A stretch of DNA of 47,868 bases from Clostridia bacterium (GCA_024693105.1 JAILLO010000103.1:1-47868), one strand, 5' to 3'. Numbered from the stretch's first letter, positions 18,226-27,167 are shown. The notes: generated by a model not told the origin, from the sequence alone. Numbers and translations: made by a program.

Positions 18226-18253
18226 TTGAATAAATGTTTTAAAATCGTATAAA
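18226..18253 (+). promoter_or_regulatory. Possible promoter of the second flagellin
   Basis: TTGAAT (18226-18231) and TATAAA (18248-18253) with 16-bp spacing. Just upstream, GTCTGC and GCAGAC form a small hairpin near 18207-18223 that could attenuate or stabilise transcripts from the first flagellin. Confidence 0.45.
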
Positions 18254-18276
18254 ATGCATGAAGGGAGGGAACCAAA

Positions 18277-19119
18277 ATGCGGATAAACCAGAGTATCAGC
18301 TCACTTTATTCCTACAAGATGATTAACGCGAATCATCAAAAAACGGAAGATTCACTGAAGAAACTGGCTTCAGGTCTTCGTATCACGGCAGCTTCGGACG
18401 ATGCTGCGGGTCTTGCAATTTCACAGGAGATGAATGCGCGCGCAAGAGGACTCGCTCAGGCAAATTCGAACACAAATGACGGCATTTCAATGATACAGAC
18501 TGCGGACGGCGCACTCAATGAGACTCACAGCATACTGCAGAATATGCGTGAACTGGCTGTCAAAGCGCAGAATCCTGCGTACGGCGACAACGAAAGGCAG
18601 TCGATACAGGCTGAAATGAATCAGCTTACCGACGAAATTACAAGAATATCAGAGAATACACAGTTCAATACCAAAAGCCTTCTCAACGGAGATATGTCTG
18701 CTACGGGGCGTGGAGGTGAGGCTGCAGTATTGCAGACCGGTGCCGATTCGGGCGCAGGAACGGAAGTTTCGATTGAAGACATGGGGACGGAGGCGCTTGG
18801 TCTCGCAGAGCTTGATGTGACTACCGCAGAAGGTGCAGCGAAGGCTGTTGAGACGATTGACGGTGCAATATCAGCCGTTTCAAGTCAGAGATCTTCACTC
18901 GGAGCAACCCAGAACAGACTCGAGCACACTTCAAGCAACCTTGGCGCTTCCGAGGAGGCGCAGCTTGCGGCAGAATCCCGTATTACAGATATGGATATGG
19001 CAAAGGAGCTTATTGCATATACGCTCGGCAATATCAGGGAGAGGGCTGCAGAAGCAATGCAGGCACAGGCAAATGTAAATCAAAAATCTGCTTTGCAGTT
19101 TTTCCTTGAAGGAAAATAA
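18277..19119 (+). CDS. Second, short flagellin
   Basis: A 280-residue flagellin consisting almost only of conserved termini. The N-terminal segment has SLKKLASGLRITAASDDAAG, NTNDGISMIQTADGALNE and ISENTQFNTKSLLNG; the C-terminal segment has SQRSSLGATQNRLEH and ends QANVNQKSALQFFLEGK. The variable middle is only about 50 residues, so the filament subunit would lack a large outer domain. The start has GGGAGGG 9 bases upstream. It is followed 37 bases later by a secreted protein gene without an obvious terminator, so the two are probably co-transcribed. Possibly a minor, stress or sheath-facing filament component; that role is inference. Confidence 0.94.
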   Translation: MRINQSISSLYSYKMINANHQKTEDSLKKLASGLRITAASDDAAGLAISQEMNARARGLAQANSNTNDGISMIQTADGALNETHSILQNMRELAVKAQNPAYGDNERQSIQAEMNQLTDEITRISENTQFNTKSLLNGDMSATGRGGEAAVLQTGADSGAGTEVSIEDMGTEALGLAELDVTTAEGAAKAVETIDGAISAVSSQRSSLGATQNRLEHTSSNLGASEEAQLAAESRITDMDMAKELIAYTLGNIRERAAEAMQAQANVNQKSALQFFLEGK

Positions 19120-19156
19120 CACTTATTATTTATCAGCTTATCAGCGGAGGTTGACC

Positions 19157-20632
19157 ATGAAACGATTATTAGTATATGTACTGGCATTTGCACTTGTATT
19201 GTCAAATATAAGTTTTGCCTGTGCAAAGACGAGCAATGAATCTCTTGACGAATTGAAGTTTTTTAAGTCAGAAAGTTCAAGCAAGGAGTATCAGATAACT
19301 CCTGAATTTGACGCAGAAGTCCTTGAATATGCGGTATTTATTCCTGACGGAAGGGATGAATGCTGGATTACGGCAACGCCGGACGACAAGGATTATACTG
19401 TCAAGGTAAACGGAACAACTGTCAAGAAGTCCAATGATTATGGATATCTTATGGAAGATATCTCGGGAGGGGATGACATTGATATTGTTGTTTACGATGA
19501 AGACGACAAAAAACTTGATACATATTCCGTTACGTTCTATTGCGGAGACACAGACGATTCGGACAGAGCAGAACTTGACGAGCTTTATGTCGAATCGAGG
19601 ACAAATTCAAATACATGGGAAAAAATCAGCATGAATACTGAGTTTGATCCTGACGAAAATGCGTATTCCGCAGATGTTCCGGAAAATATCTACAACTCCG
19701 TCAGATTCTACATTGAACCGGATGACAGCGACGCTTACATGTTTGTAAACGGCGAGGCGGTAAAGGAAGGACATCAGACCTTCGGCCTCAATACAACAGG
19801 CAAGTACAAATATGTTATTACGGTGGTTGCCGAAAACTGTGAAGACATTGAAGAATACGTTCTTACACTGAACTATGGCGCAGGGACATCGCTTTCGTCA
19901 GATTCCACACTCAATACCGTAATGATCAGAGATGCTTCGGGAAATACAATTTATTTCAGCCCGGGATTTTCCTCAGCACAGCTGAATTATCTTACAAATA
20001 TCAAAAACGATATTTCAACTGTCAGCTTCTATGTAAAGGCAACGCAGGATACTTCTGTTGTTACCCTCAACGGGGCGGCTCAGGCAAACGGCGGATGGTC
20101 TGATTACAAACCTCTTAATGAAGGCGCAAATACTTTTAAGATAGTATCGACTGCGGCAAACGGCTCGAAAACGACATATTCGGTGTGCATTTACCGCCAG
20201 GCAAAGTATCTTGAAAATATGGTCAGCATTCAGAAGCTGACGGTGAACGGAACAACAAAAACAATGAGTGCATACAATATCAACGGCAACAATTTTGTGA
20301 AGCTAAGAGATATAGCAAGTCTGCTCGCTGGTACGCCAAAGCAGTTTGCGATTGCATACAATGAAGCTACAAATAACGTCATTCTAACTTACGGCGGAGC
20401 ATATGCATCAAACGGTCAGGAAAATCTGCCGCTTGGAGCTCCGAAGGAAACCATGGTTTCGGAACAGAAGGTTTATGTGGGAACGACGCCTGTCAATGTT
20501 ATGGCATACAATATAGACGGAAATAATTTTGTTATGCTTCGTGATATTGCACTGTTGTTTGACTTTTCGGTAGTGTACAATCTTGGCACAGACACGATTG
20601 CAATTACAACCGGATCAAAATATACTCCATAG
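19157..20632 (+). CDS. Secreted cadherin-like/stalk-domain protein
   Basis: A 491-residue exported protein starting at ATG 19157 with CGGAGG upstream; a TTG-initiated extension would run into the flagellin gene. A signal peptide covers about 1-24 (ends SFACAK). Three repeats of about 100 residues (about 30-130, 135-240, 250-360) have the LDELxx...VNG...YxVTxxxG pattern of cadherin-like beta-sandwich domains. The C-terminus (about 370-491) carries two copies of NINGNNFVKLRDIA / NIDGNNFVMLRDIA with VAYNxxTxxIxxT, the copper-amine-oxidase-N/stalk type fold. It has no SLH, LPXTG or lipobox, so anchoring is unknown. The position directly after a flagellin suggests surface or flagellar association, which is inference. 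Confidence 0.8.
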   Translation: MKRLLVYVLAFALVLSNISFACAKTSNESLDELKFFKSESSSKEYQITPEFDAEVLEYAVFIPDGRDECWITATPDDKDYTVKVNGTTVKKSNDYGYLMEDISGGDDIDIVVYDEDDKKLDTYSVTFYCGDTDDSDRAELDELYVESRTNSNTWEKISMNTEFDPDENAYSADVPENIYNSVRFYIEPDDSDAYMFVNGEAVKEGHQTFGLNTTGKYKYVITVVAENCEDIEEYVLTLNYGAGTSLSSDSTLNTVMIRDASGNTIYFSPGFSSAQLNYLTNIKNDISTVSFYVKATQDTSVVTLNGAAQANGGWSDYKPLNEGANTFKIVSTAANGSKTTYSVCIYRQAKYLENMVSIQKLTVNGTTKTMSAYNINGNNFVKLRDIASLLAGTPKQFAIAYNEATNNVILTYGGAYASNGQENLPLGAPKETMVSEQKVYVGTTPVNVMAYNIDGNNFVMLRDIALLFDFSVVYNLGTDTIAITTGSKYTP

Positions 20633-20647
20633 GAACATGTCCTTTTG

Positions 20648-20686
20648 CGGGGCACGCACAAAAGAGTGCGTGCCCCGTCTGTTTTT
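20648..20686 (+). terminator. Terminator of the flagellin unit
   Basis: Perfect 12-bp stem CGGGGCACGCAC (20648-20659) with GTGCGTGCCCCG (20666-20677), tail TCTGTTTTT. A second bulged CCGGC/GCCGG hairpin with TTTT/AAAA follows to about 20715. Confidence 0.92.
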
Positions 20687-20749
20687 CCGCGCCGGCTTTT
20701 AGATAAAACGCCGGTTTCTTCTAAAGGTTGTTAAAAAAAGCTTTCGCAA

Positions 20750-20779
20750 TTGCAAAGAAAAAGATTATTATGATATACT
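20750..20779 (+). promoter_or_regulatory. Promoter for the membrane diguanylate cyclase
   Basis: TTGCAA (20750-20755) and TATACT (20774-20779), 18-bp spacer. The leader carries two CGTCAG copies and a CTCCG/CGGAG stem at about 20796-20824. Confidence 0.6.
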
Positions 20780-20876
20780 ATACCAATAGTCTATCTCCGA
20801 CCGTCAGTTTGCGTCAGGGCGGAGGTCTTTTGGGGGTTGTCTCTCAATGCGACAATTTTTTTTTTCAGAGGAAAGT

Positions 20877-22055
20877 ATGGGAAGAAGAAGCGGCAGATTA
20901 AAAAGAAAAAAACGACTTTCAAATCCAAATGCGGTATATGACAGTCATGAAAGATGGCGCAGGAAGATTATAAAAATCTGCAAGGCATGTGTCGTGCTGC
21001 TTATCGCCGCAGAAATAATCTCGTGGCCGATTCAGATTGCGCTTAACGGCATACCCAAATCTCCGTGGCATTATCTGTGGAGATATATTTTTATTCCTGT
21101 CGGAGCATCAGCCGTATATGTTTATATCGGTGAACGCCTTATAAATTATCCGCGAATATCCGCAAATGTGAAAAATCACATTTCGATTCTTGTATTTACT
21201 TTTATTTCCGCCACGGTTGCTTTTGTTCATGATGCATACCCTGCGATAATTACAAGCCTTTGTACTTCGATATTGTTGACGATGCTTTACGGAGACAAGC
21301 GTCTGACAAGAAACATTCTGATAATATGCCTTATTCTGACGAGTGCATATATTGCTTATACATATATCCTGAGCGGGATGAGCAATACAAGGATTATTGT
21401 TACGGGGGTTATAGTTGTTGCGCTTGAATTATCCGCGACAGTCATAACACTGTTTTTGTATGAATATGACGCGGAGCAGCAGAAAACCCTGCGAAAAACG
21501 ATGGAGGAGAAGCAGTTCTACGAAGAAAGGCTTCAAAGAGATCCGATGACCGGACTGTACAACCATTCGGCGTTTTACATGCAGCTTGAGGAAATGATGC
21601 GCACGACAAAGATGCAGGGTGCTCTTGCAATTGTGGATATTGATGATTTCAAAAAGTTCAACGATACATGGGGTCATGCCCTGGGAGACGAGGTATTAAA
21701 GACTTTTGCATATATACTCAGGGAAACCTGCGGAAAGAACTGTATAACGGCAAGGTACGGCGGTGAGGAGTTCGGTATCATTTTTCCGGGTATGCCGATG
21801 CGTGATGTTGTCGATACGATGGAACTTGTGCGCAGACGTATGGCGGGGCACAGGTTTGAAGCTCTGAAGGGAGAAAAGGTTACTTTCAGCTGCGGAATAG
21901 CTCTTTATGTGAACGGTATGACTACGGAGCAGCTTTTTCAGTATGCGGATGAAGCGATGTATCAGGCGAAGAAGTCAGGGAAAAACCGTGTGCATGTATA
22001 TTCTCCGGTTACGGGGAAAATAACGGCCGAAGTCAGGGAAAGATACATGAGATGA
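20877..22055 (+). CDS. Membrane-bound GGEEF diguanylate cyclase
   Basis: A 392-residue predicted cyclase. I choose ATG 20877 because AGAGGAAAG precedes it; an in-frame ATG ten codons upstream has a poorer site. A basic N-terminus (RRSGRLKRKKR) is followed by about six hydrophobic segments between residues 40 and 195, an integral membrane sensor of no recognised family. A short linker leads to the GGDEF domain with an intact YGGEEF at 295-299, DIDDFKKFND and GHALGDEVL. The inhibitory RxxD site is absent at the expected position (GKNC), unlike the cyclase at 9840, so feedback control probably differs. The asparaginase gene follows by 58 bp and may be co-transcribed. Confidence 0.87.
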   Translation: MGRRSGRLKRKKRLSNPNAVYDSHERWRRKIIKICKACVVLLIAAEIISWPIQIALNGIPKSPWHYLWRYIFIPVGASAVYVYIGERLINYPRISANVKNHISILVFTFISATVAFVHDAYPAIITSLCTSILLTMLYGDKRLTRNILIICLILTSAYIAYTYILSGMSNTRIIVTGVIVVALELSATVITLFLYEYDAEQQKTLRKTMEEKQFYEERLQRDPMTGLYNHSAFYMQLEEMMRTTKMQGALAIVDIDDFKKFNDTWGHALGDEVLKTFAYILRETCGKNCITARYGGEEFGIIFPGMPMRDVVDTMELVRRRMAGHRFEALKGEKVTFSCGIALYVNGMTTEQLFQYADEAMYQAKKSGKNRVHVYSPVTGKITAEVRERYMR

Positions 22056-22113
22056 GCGGTATTACATTGCAGAGGGACTTATTAAAACCGAAGGAAACAG
22101 GAGAGTTTCAAAA

Positions 22114-23136
22114 ATGAAAAATGAATCGCGGAAAATCCTTATTCTGACAACGGGCGGAACGATAGCATCTTCGCAGACCGGGCAGGGACTTGCGCCGACG
22201 CTTACACCGGAGGAACTTCTTGAATGCCTGCCGAAGCTTAACGGAAATATCACTACCGATACGCTTGAGATATGCAGCATAGACAGTACGGATATGACAT
22301 ACCGCCAGTGGCTCAAAATCGCCGATGCAATCGAGAAAAACTACGGTGATTACGACGGATTTGTTATTTCACACGGTACAGATACGATGGCATACACGGC
22401 TGCGGCACTTTCTTATCTCATTCAGAATTCAGAGAAACCGATTGTTCTGACCGGAGCACAAAAGCCTATTAAATCCGATATTACCGACGCGAAGACAAAT
22501 ATGACAGACAGCCTTATTTACGCGGCAGATGAAAAATCCCGCGGAGTATGCATTGTTTTTGACGGTCAGGTAATTGCGGGGACGCGTGCGAAGAAGACAA
22601 AGAGCTTCAGCTATCATGCCTTTTCCAGTATTAATTTCCCTGAGCTTGCAGTTATTCAGGACAGGCAGGTTATCAGATATATAGAACCGTTTCCTTATAC
22701 CGGCAATGTGCGTTTTTACCACAGCCTGAATCCGAAGGTCTTTCTTCTGAAGCTGACACCGGGCATGGAACCGTTTGTCCTTGAACCGATTTTCAGTATT
22801 TATGACTGTATTATAGTAGAAAGTTTTGGCGTGGGAGGAATTCCGGAAAGCCTTATGGAGGAGTTCTGCCGTCAGCTCGAAAAATATAAAGCCGGCGAGA
22901 AGATTGTAATTATGACAACGCAGGTTACATATGAGGGAAGCAGACTCGGACTTTATGAGGTCGGAAGCCGTTTCAGGGACAGATTCAGATTCCTTGAGGC
23001 ATGTGATATGACACTGGAGGCTGCCTTTGCAAAAATAATGTGGATAATGGGCATGGGCAACCCTGACTGGGACACAATCGAAAAGATGTTTTATGACAGA
23101 ACGGAATATGATATTTACAGACTTGTCAAAAAGTAG
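22114..23136 (+). CDS. ansA: L-asparaginase (type I, cytoplasmic)
   Basis: Hydrolyses asparagine to aspartate and ammonia. The protein is 340 residues with no signal peptide, which favours the cytoplasmic type I enzyme. The first active-site motif TTGGTIAS gives nucleophile-type Thr16; the second, SHGTDTMAYT, gives Thr90 and Asp91; DAKTN at 126-130 is where the family's catalytic lysine lies. GVGGIPE and the C-terminal MTTQVTYEGS are further conserved blocks. The ribosome binding site is AGGAGAG. It follows the membrane cyclase with no visible terminator between. Glutaminase side activity cannot be judged. Confidence 0.93.
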   Translation: MKNESRKILILTTGGTIASSQTGQGLAPTLTPEELLECLPKLNGNITTDTLEICSIDSTDMTYRQWLKIADAIEKNYGDYDGFVISHGTDTMAYTAAALSYLIQNSEKPIVLTGAQKPIKSDITDAKTNMTDSLIYAADEKSRGVCIVFDGQVIAGTRAKKTKSFSYHAFSSINFPELAVIQDRQVIRYIEPFPYTGNVRFYHSLNPKVFLLKLTPGMEPFVLEPIFSIYDCIIVESFGVGGIPESLMEEFCRQLEKYKAGEKIVIMTTQVTYEGSRLGLYEVGSRFRDRFRFLEACDMTLEAAFAKIMWIMGMGNPDWDTIEKMFYDRTEYDIYRLVKK

Positions 23137-23200
23137 TGCAAAGAATGCTTTTTTCTGTTAAAATATATAAACTGTGAATTTTGAAAGAGAGGTGCAACTG

Positions 23201-23542
23201 ATGCAGAATATGTTTCTGACACTGGCTAAGCTTGGAATGCAGTATTATATAATGCTGGCACTTGTGATTTTATTTATTACACTGATGTGGGTGTTCAAAA
23301 AAACAGCGCTTGTCAGGATTTTTTCGTCCCTGGTGCTTTCATATGCTGTTGTTGCGGCATATACAAATCTGATGGGAACACCGTTTGAAATAAATATTCA
23401 TTATATTATCATGGCAGTCGGCGCAATTCTTACACTGGCAGGCCTTGTTGTAAGCGGACTCCAGAAAACGCCGGGTCTGGTTGTGAAAATAATCGCAACG
23501 CTGGCACTCCTTACGGGAATTTTCGAAATGATATTTGTATAG
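23201..23542 (+). CDS. Small membrane protein of unknown function
   Basis: A 113-residue hydrophobic protein from ATG 23201, with GAGAGG upstream; an in-frame GTG at 23174 would add nine residues but has no better site. Four predicted membrane segments lie at about 10-33 (YYIMLALVILFITLMWVF), 38-57, 66-86 (YIIMAVGAILTLAGLVVSG) and 92-112. I recognise no family motif. It sits between asparaginase and xpt, 64 bp after the former; a promoter is not evident. Function is not inferred. Confidence 0.75.
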   Translation: MQNMFLTLAKLGMQYYIMLALVILFITLMWVFKKTALVRIFSSLVLSYAVVAAYTNLMGTPFEINIHYIIMAVGAILTLAGLVVSGLQKTPGLVVKIIATLALLTGIFEMIFV

Positions 23543-23578
23543 CTTTTTCCCGCATCGAAAAATAAATATTGTTTAATG

Positions 23579-23623
23579 GTTCTGCCGAGAAATGTTACTA
23601 AATCCAGCAGGACTTTTTATTTG
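23579..23623 (+). terminator. Terminator-like hairpin in front of xpt
   Basis: GTTCTGC (23579-23585) pairs with GCAGGAC (23607-23613), including one G-U pair, and TTTTTATTT follows. It may end the upstream unit or attenuate xpt. The sequence does not show the conserved core of a purine riboswitch. Confidence 0.6.
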
Positions 23624-23639
23624 AAAGGACAAACCGATT

Positions 23640-24218
23640 ATGAAAGCACTTGAAGAAAGAATATTAAAGGAAGGCCGTGCAATAGGCAATGACATACTGA
23701 AGGTTGACAGTTTCATAAATCACCAGCTGGACATCAGATTTATGGAGGAAATAGGAAAGGAAATGGCGCGCCTTTTCAGCGATGTAAAAGTCGACAAAAT
23801 TCTTACGGTTGAGGCAAGCGGCATAGCGATTGCTTCTGTTGCTGCAAGGTATTTCGATTATCCGCCTGTCGTTTTTGCAAAGAAATCGCAGCCGAACACA
23901 ATGAACGATGACTGTTATACAGCCGAGGCAAAGTCCTTTACAAAGGGCAATATGTGCGTTTACCGCGTTTCAAAGACTTATATTAAAAAAGGCGAGAACA
24001 TACTTATTGTTGACGATTTTATGGCTTCGGGCGAGGCTTCGGTTGCACTTGCGGGAATCGTTGAATCCGGCGGTGCAAATGTTGCCGGCATTACATCTGT
24101 TATAGAAAAAGAATACCAGGGAGGAAGCGAGAGACTCAGGAAAATGGGCTACCTTGTCCGCAATCTGGCGGTCATTAAAAAGATCGACAGCGGCGTAATT
24201 ACCTTCGCCGAGAAATAG
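23640..24218 (+). CDS. xpt: Xanthine phosphoribosyltransferase
   Basis: Purine-salvage enzyme that joins xanthine to PRPP to give XMP. The 192-residue length is standard for Xpt. It begins MKALEERILKEGR as usual, has VEASGIAIA and the acidic PRPP-binding loop ILIVDDFMASGEA near residues 122-134, which distinguish it from adenine phosphoribosyltransferase-only proteins. The ribosome binding site is GAAAGGA. A terminator-like hairpin precedes it and PurBox-like repeats begin at its stop codon, leading to a nucleoside-type ABC transporter. That context fits joint purine control. Confidence 0.94.
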   Translation: MKALEERILKEGRAIGNDILKVDSFINHQLDIRFMEEIGKEMARLFSDVKVDKILTVEASGIAIASVAARYFDYPPVVFAKKSQPNTMNDDCYTAEAKSFTKGNMCVYRVSKTYIKKGENILIVDDFMASGEASVALAGIVESGGANVAGITSVIEKEYQGGSERLRKMGYLVRNLAVIKKIDSGVITFAEK

Positions 24219-24270
24219 CCGAACATTAAATCCCACAAAACGCATTTGCGTTCGAACATGTACGAACATT
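24219..24270. promoter_or_regulatory. Cluster of three PurBox-like motifs
   Basis: CCGAACATT (24219-24227), TCGAACATG (24252-24260) and ACGAACATT (24262-24270), two of them extended as GAACATTAAAT. They resemble the Bacillus PurR box core CCGAACWWT. A weaker inverse copy, AATGTGTTCGG, lies at 24348-24358. Together they are a candidate operator for the nucleoside transporter operon. No purR gene is in the window. Confidence 0.5.
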
Positions 24271-24281
24271 AAATAAAAAAT

Positions 24282-24338
24282 GCCTCAAAATTCAAAGGAA
24301 TATTCGAAAAAAGTCTTTACTCCGAATTTTACTGAGGC
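24282..24338 (+). promoter_or_regulatory. Hairpin in the transporter operon leader
   Basis: GCCTC plus AAAATTC (24282-24293) pairs with GAATTTT (24324-24330) and GAGGC (24334-24338), with three unpaired bases ACT. No T tract follows. It lies inside the PurBox-like cluster, upstream of the BMP gene. Confidence 0.45.
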
Positions 24339-24427
24339 TATACTGTTAATGTGTTCGGGAGATGACTTTCCGGACGAAAACAGCAAAACTTATTTTTTAG
24401 GAAAGAATATTATAAGGGAGAAACAAA

Positions 24428-25534
24428 ATGAAAAAAGTACTGGCAATTTTACTGGCATTAGTTATGGTTTTCGCCTTTGCAGCATGTGGAAGCACACCTG
24501 CTGAAGACGACGGAGCTGCTGACGCAGCTGAGCTGACAGTCGGATTTATTTTCATCGGTGCGATTAACGACGGTGGATACACTCAGGCTCACTATGACGG
24601 CATGAAGGCTATGGAAGATTATTTCGGTGGCAAGGTTGCTACAAAATATCTTGAGAACGTAAATGACAGCGACAAGCAGGCTTCGCTTGATGCTGCAAGA
24701 AACCTGATCGATCAGGGATGTAATGTTATTGTAGGATGCTCATACGGATTCATGGATGCCCTTGACGAACTGGCAAACTCCGGAGATTACGATGATGTAA
24801 AGTTCCTCCACTTCTCAGGAAACAAGATGAATGACAAAAACTTCGGAAACTTCTTCGGTGCTATTGAACAGCCTAGATACCTCTCCGGTATGGTTGCAGG
24901 AAGCATGACAAAATCCAACAAGCTTGGTTATGTCGGAGCTTTCCCTTACACAGAAGTTCAGATTGGAATCAACGCATTTACACTTGGCGCTCAGTCAGTA
25001 AATCCTGACGCTGAAGTTAAGGTTGTATATATCAATTCATGGGGTGACCCTGAAGCTGAAAAGGCTGCTGCAGAACAGCTTCTGGCAGAAGGCTGCGACA
25101 TTATCGCACAGCACTCCGACTCAACAGGTCCTCAGCTTGCGGCACAGGATGCAGGCGCATATGCAATCGGCTACAACTACAACAACCCTGTAGCAGCAGA
25201 TGCATATCTGACAGCTCCTATCTGGCATCACGAGAAGTTCCTCATTCCTACAATCGAATCAATCCTTGCAGGAAAGTGGACTCCTGAAAGCTACTACGGT
25301 TCAATGTCAGAAGGTTATGTAGACCTGGCACCTATGACAGATCTGGTACCTGCAGACGTACAGGACAAGGTAAACGCTGTTAAGGAAAAGATGGTTTCAG
25401 GCGAATTCGAACCGTTCTCAGGAAAGATTGAATATGCTGACGGCTCAATCCTCTGCGAAGACGGTCAGACTCTTGACAGAGGTCAGATTTGGGCTATCGA
25501 CAAGCTCGTTAAGGGCGCAGTAGGTGTAAACTAA
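24428..25534 (+). CDS. BMP family nucleoside-binding lipoprotein
   Basis: Extracellular substrate-binding component of an ABC importer. The 368-residue precursor has a lipoprotein signal with cleavage before Cys20 (MVFAFAAC) and then a periplasmic-binding fold: VGFIFIGAINDGGYTQAHYDG, GCSYGFMD, FLHFSGNK, GYVGAFPYTEV and IAQHSDSTGPQ. This family, like TmpC and PnrA, binds nucleosides. Ribosome binding site AAGGGAG. Codon use (GCT, TCA, AAG) is that of a highly expressed gene, as expected for a binding protein. A 9-bp hairpin separates it from the ATPase gene. The exact nucleoside is not determined by sequence. Confidence 0.93.
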   Translation: MKKVLAILLALVMVFAFAACGSTPAEDDGAADAAELTVGFIFIGAINDGGYTQAHYDGMKAMEDYFGGKVATKYLENVNDSDKQASLDAARNLIDQGCNVIVGCSYGFMDALDELANSGDYDDVKFLHFSGNKMNDKNFGNFFGAIEQPRYLSGMVAGSMTKSNKLGYVGAFPYTEVQIGINAFTLGAQSVNPDAEVKVVYINSWGDPEAEKAAAEQLLAEGCDIIAQHSDSTGPQLAAQDAGAYAIGYNYNNPVAADAYLTAPIWHHEKFLIPTIESILAGKWTPESYYGSMSEGYVDLAPMTDLVPADVQDKVNAVKEKMVSGEFEPFSGKIEYADGSILCEDGQTLDRGQIWAIDKLVKGAVGVN

Positions 25535-25570
25535 TTCGTTAGTTATCAGTAAATAAATATATTTCGTGTT

Positions 25571-25598
25571 TTAGGGGCAATCGTTAGACTGTCCCTAA
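25571..25598 (+). promoter_or_regulatory. Intercistronic hairpin between binding protein and ATPase
   Basis: TTAGGGGCA (25571-25579) pairs with TGTCCCTAA (25590-25598), one G-U pair, with no T tract. Such hairpins often protect the upstream mRNA end and give excess binding protein. Confidence 0.55.
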
Positions 25599-25619
25599 AT
25601 GCGTGTATTGGAGGAAAAA

Positions 25620-27164
25620 GTGCAGAATCAGGCAATTGAGACAAAAGAAAACAATATAGCCATAGAAATGAAAGGCATTTCAAAATCGTTCGGCGCACTC
25701 AAGGCAAACAACAATGTCAACCTTACTGTTTTTGACGGTGAGGTTCATGCGCTTTTAGGTGAAAACGGTGCCGGAAAATCAACACTCATGAATATGCTGT
25801 CGGGAATTTATACTCCCGATGAAGGAACGATAGCAATTCACGGCCGGAGTGTTTCTTTTTCTTCACCTAAGGATTCGATCAAACTTGGAATAGGTATGAT
25901 TCATCAGCACTTTAAGCTTGTTGATGTAATGACCGCAAAGGAAAACATAATTATAGGACAGCCTACAGACTTTGTCATTAAAGGAAAGGCCCTCACAAAG
26001 AAGGTAAAGGAACTTTCGGACCGCTACGGTCTTGATATAGACCCCGACAAAAAAGTATATGAAATGTCTGTCGGAGAGAAGCAGACGCTTGAAATTATCA
26101 AGGTTTTGTTCAGGGGAGCAAGAATTCTCATTATGGATGAGCCTACGGCGGTTCTGACACCCCAGGAGATTAAGAAGCTCTTCGGAGTTATCAGAAACAT
26201 GAAGGCGCAGGGGTGTGCCGTTGTAATTATCACTCACAAGATGAATGAGGTTATGGAAATCTCAGACAGGGTTACTGTATTGAGAAAAGGCGAATCAATC
26301 GAAACGGTTGTTAAAAATGAGGTTGATATTCCTAAGCTTATAGAAATGATGGTAGGCAAGAAGGTAGACCTTGCAATACATAAGGAAAGCTTTCCAAAGA
26401 GCGAACCGCTTCTGAAAATGGACGGAGTTACTGTTCTTGACGCTGAAGGAAAAAGCGCACTTTCTGACATTAATTTCGACCTTTATCCTAATGAAATCGT
26501 CGGCGTTGCAGGAGTTGCAAACAGCGGACAAAAGGAGCTGTGCGAATCTATTGCCGGTCTTGTGAAGGCCGATAAGGGCAGGATTTTCTTCGAAGGCGAA
26601 AACATAGTCGGAAAGACTCCGCGCGACATCATAGTGCTTGGCATACGTATGGGATTTATTCCTGAGGACAGACTCGGAATGGGACTTGTCGGAGGCATGG
26701 ACATCGTCCACAACCTGATTTTGAAGGATTATCAGAATCAGCCGGGTATCAGGCTCAGAAGAGGACCGTGCATAGAAAAAGCTAAGAAGATTGTGGAGCA
26801 GCTGGATATTATGACTCCGAGCATTTATACTCCTGTCAAGAGGCTTTCGGGCGGTAATATTCAAAAGGTTCTTCTCGGACGTGAAATCGATTCCGCACCG
26901 AAGGTACTTATTACGGCATATCCTGTCAGAGGCCTCGATATAGGGGCTTCCTACAAGATTTACGATTTGCTTAATGAACAGAAAAAGAACGGCGTCGGTG
27001 TGCTGTTTGTAGGAGAAGACCTTGACGTTCTTATGGATTTATGTGACCGTATTATCGTTCTGTGTCACGGCGAAATTACAGGAATAGTCAACCCTTCGGA
27101 AGTTACAAAGGAAGATATAGGCCTGCTGATGACAGGACACAGACTGGAGCAGGAGGAGGAATAG
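25620..27164 (+). CDS. Nucleoside ABC transporter ATPase, two nucleotide-binding domains
   Basis: A 514-residue fused tandem ATPase of the BMP/NupO/RbsA type. I favour GTG 25620 because GGAGG lies 5 bases upstream; an in-frame ATG at 25599 abuts a hairpin and lacks a site. The first domain has Walker A GENGAGKST (47-55), signature SVGEKQTLEI and Walker B ILIMDEPTAVLTP. The second keeps the signature LSGGNIQKVLLGRE, but has a degenerate Walker A (GVANSGQKEL) and TAYPVRGLD in place of the Walker B acid pair, a pattern usual for this family. It energises import by the two following permeases. The stop is 3 bases before the next start. Confidence 0.93.
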   Translation: MQNQAIETKENNIAIEMKGISKSFGALKANNNVNLTVFDGEVHALLGENGAGKSTLMNMLSGIYTPDEGTIAIHGRSVSFSSPKDSIKLGIGMIHQHFKLVDVMTAKENIIIGQPTDFVIKGKALTKKVKELSDRYGLDIDPDKKVYEMSVGEKQTLEIIKVLFRGARILIMDEPTAVLTPQEIKKLFGVIRNMKAQGCAVVIITHKMNEVMEISDRVTVLRKGESIETVVKNEVDIPKLIEMMVGKKVDLAIHKESFPKSEPLLKMDGVTVLDAEGKSALSDINFDLYPNEIVGVAGVANSGQKELCESIAGLVKADKGRIFFEGENIVGKTPRDIIVLGIRMGFIPEDRLGMGLVGGMDIVHNLILKDYQNQPGIRLRRGPCIEKAKKIVEQLDIMTPSIYTPVKRLSGGNIQKVLLGREIDSAPKVLITAYPVRGLDIGASYKIYDLLNEQKKNGVGVLFVGEDLDVLMDLCDRIIVLCHGEITGIVNPSEVTKEDIGLLMTGHRLEQEEE

Positions 27165-27167
27165 AAA

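Noticed and set aside
23543-23640. Purine riboswitch upstream of xpt
   Set aside because: Only a terminator-like hairpin is visible; the conserved junction sequences of purine riboswitches were not found.
24280-24504. Frame starting in the transporter leader
   Set aside because: It overlaps the well-supported BMP lipoprotein start in another frame and its own start lies at the foot of a leader hairpin.
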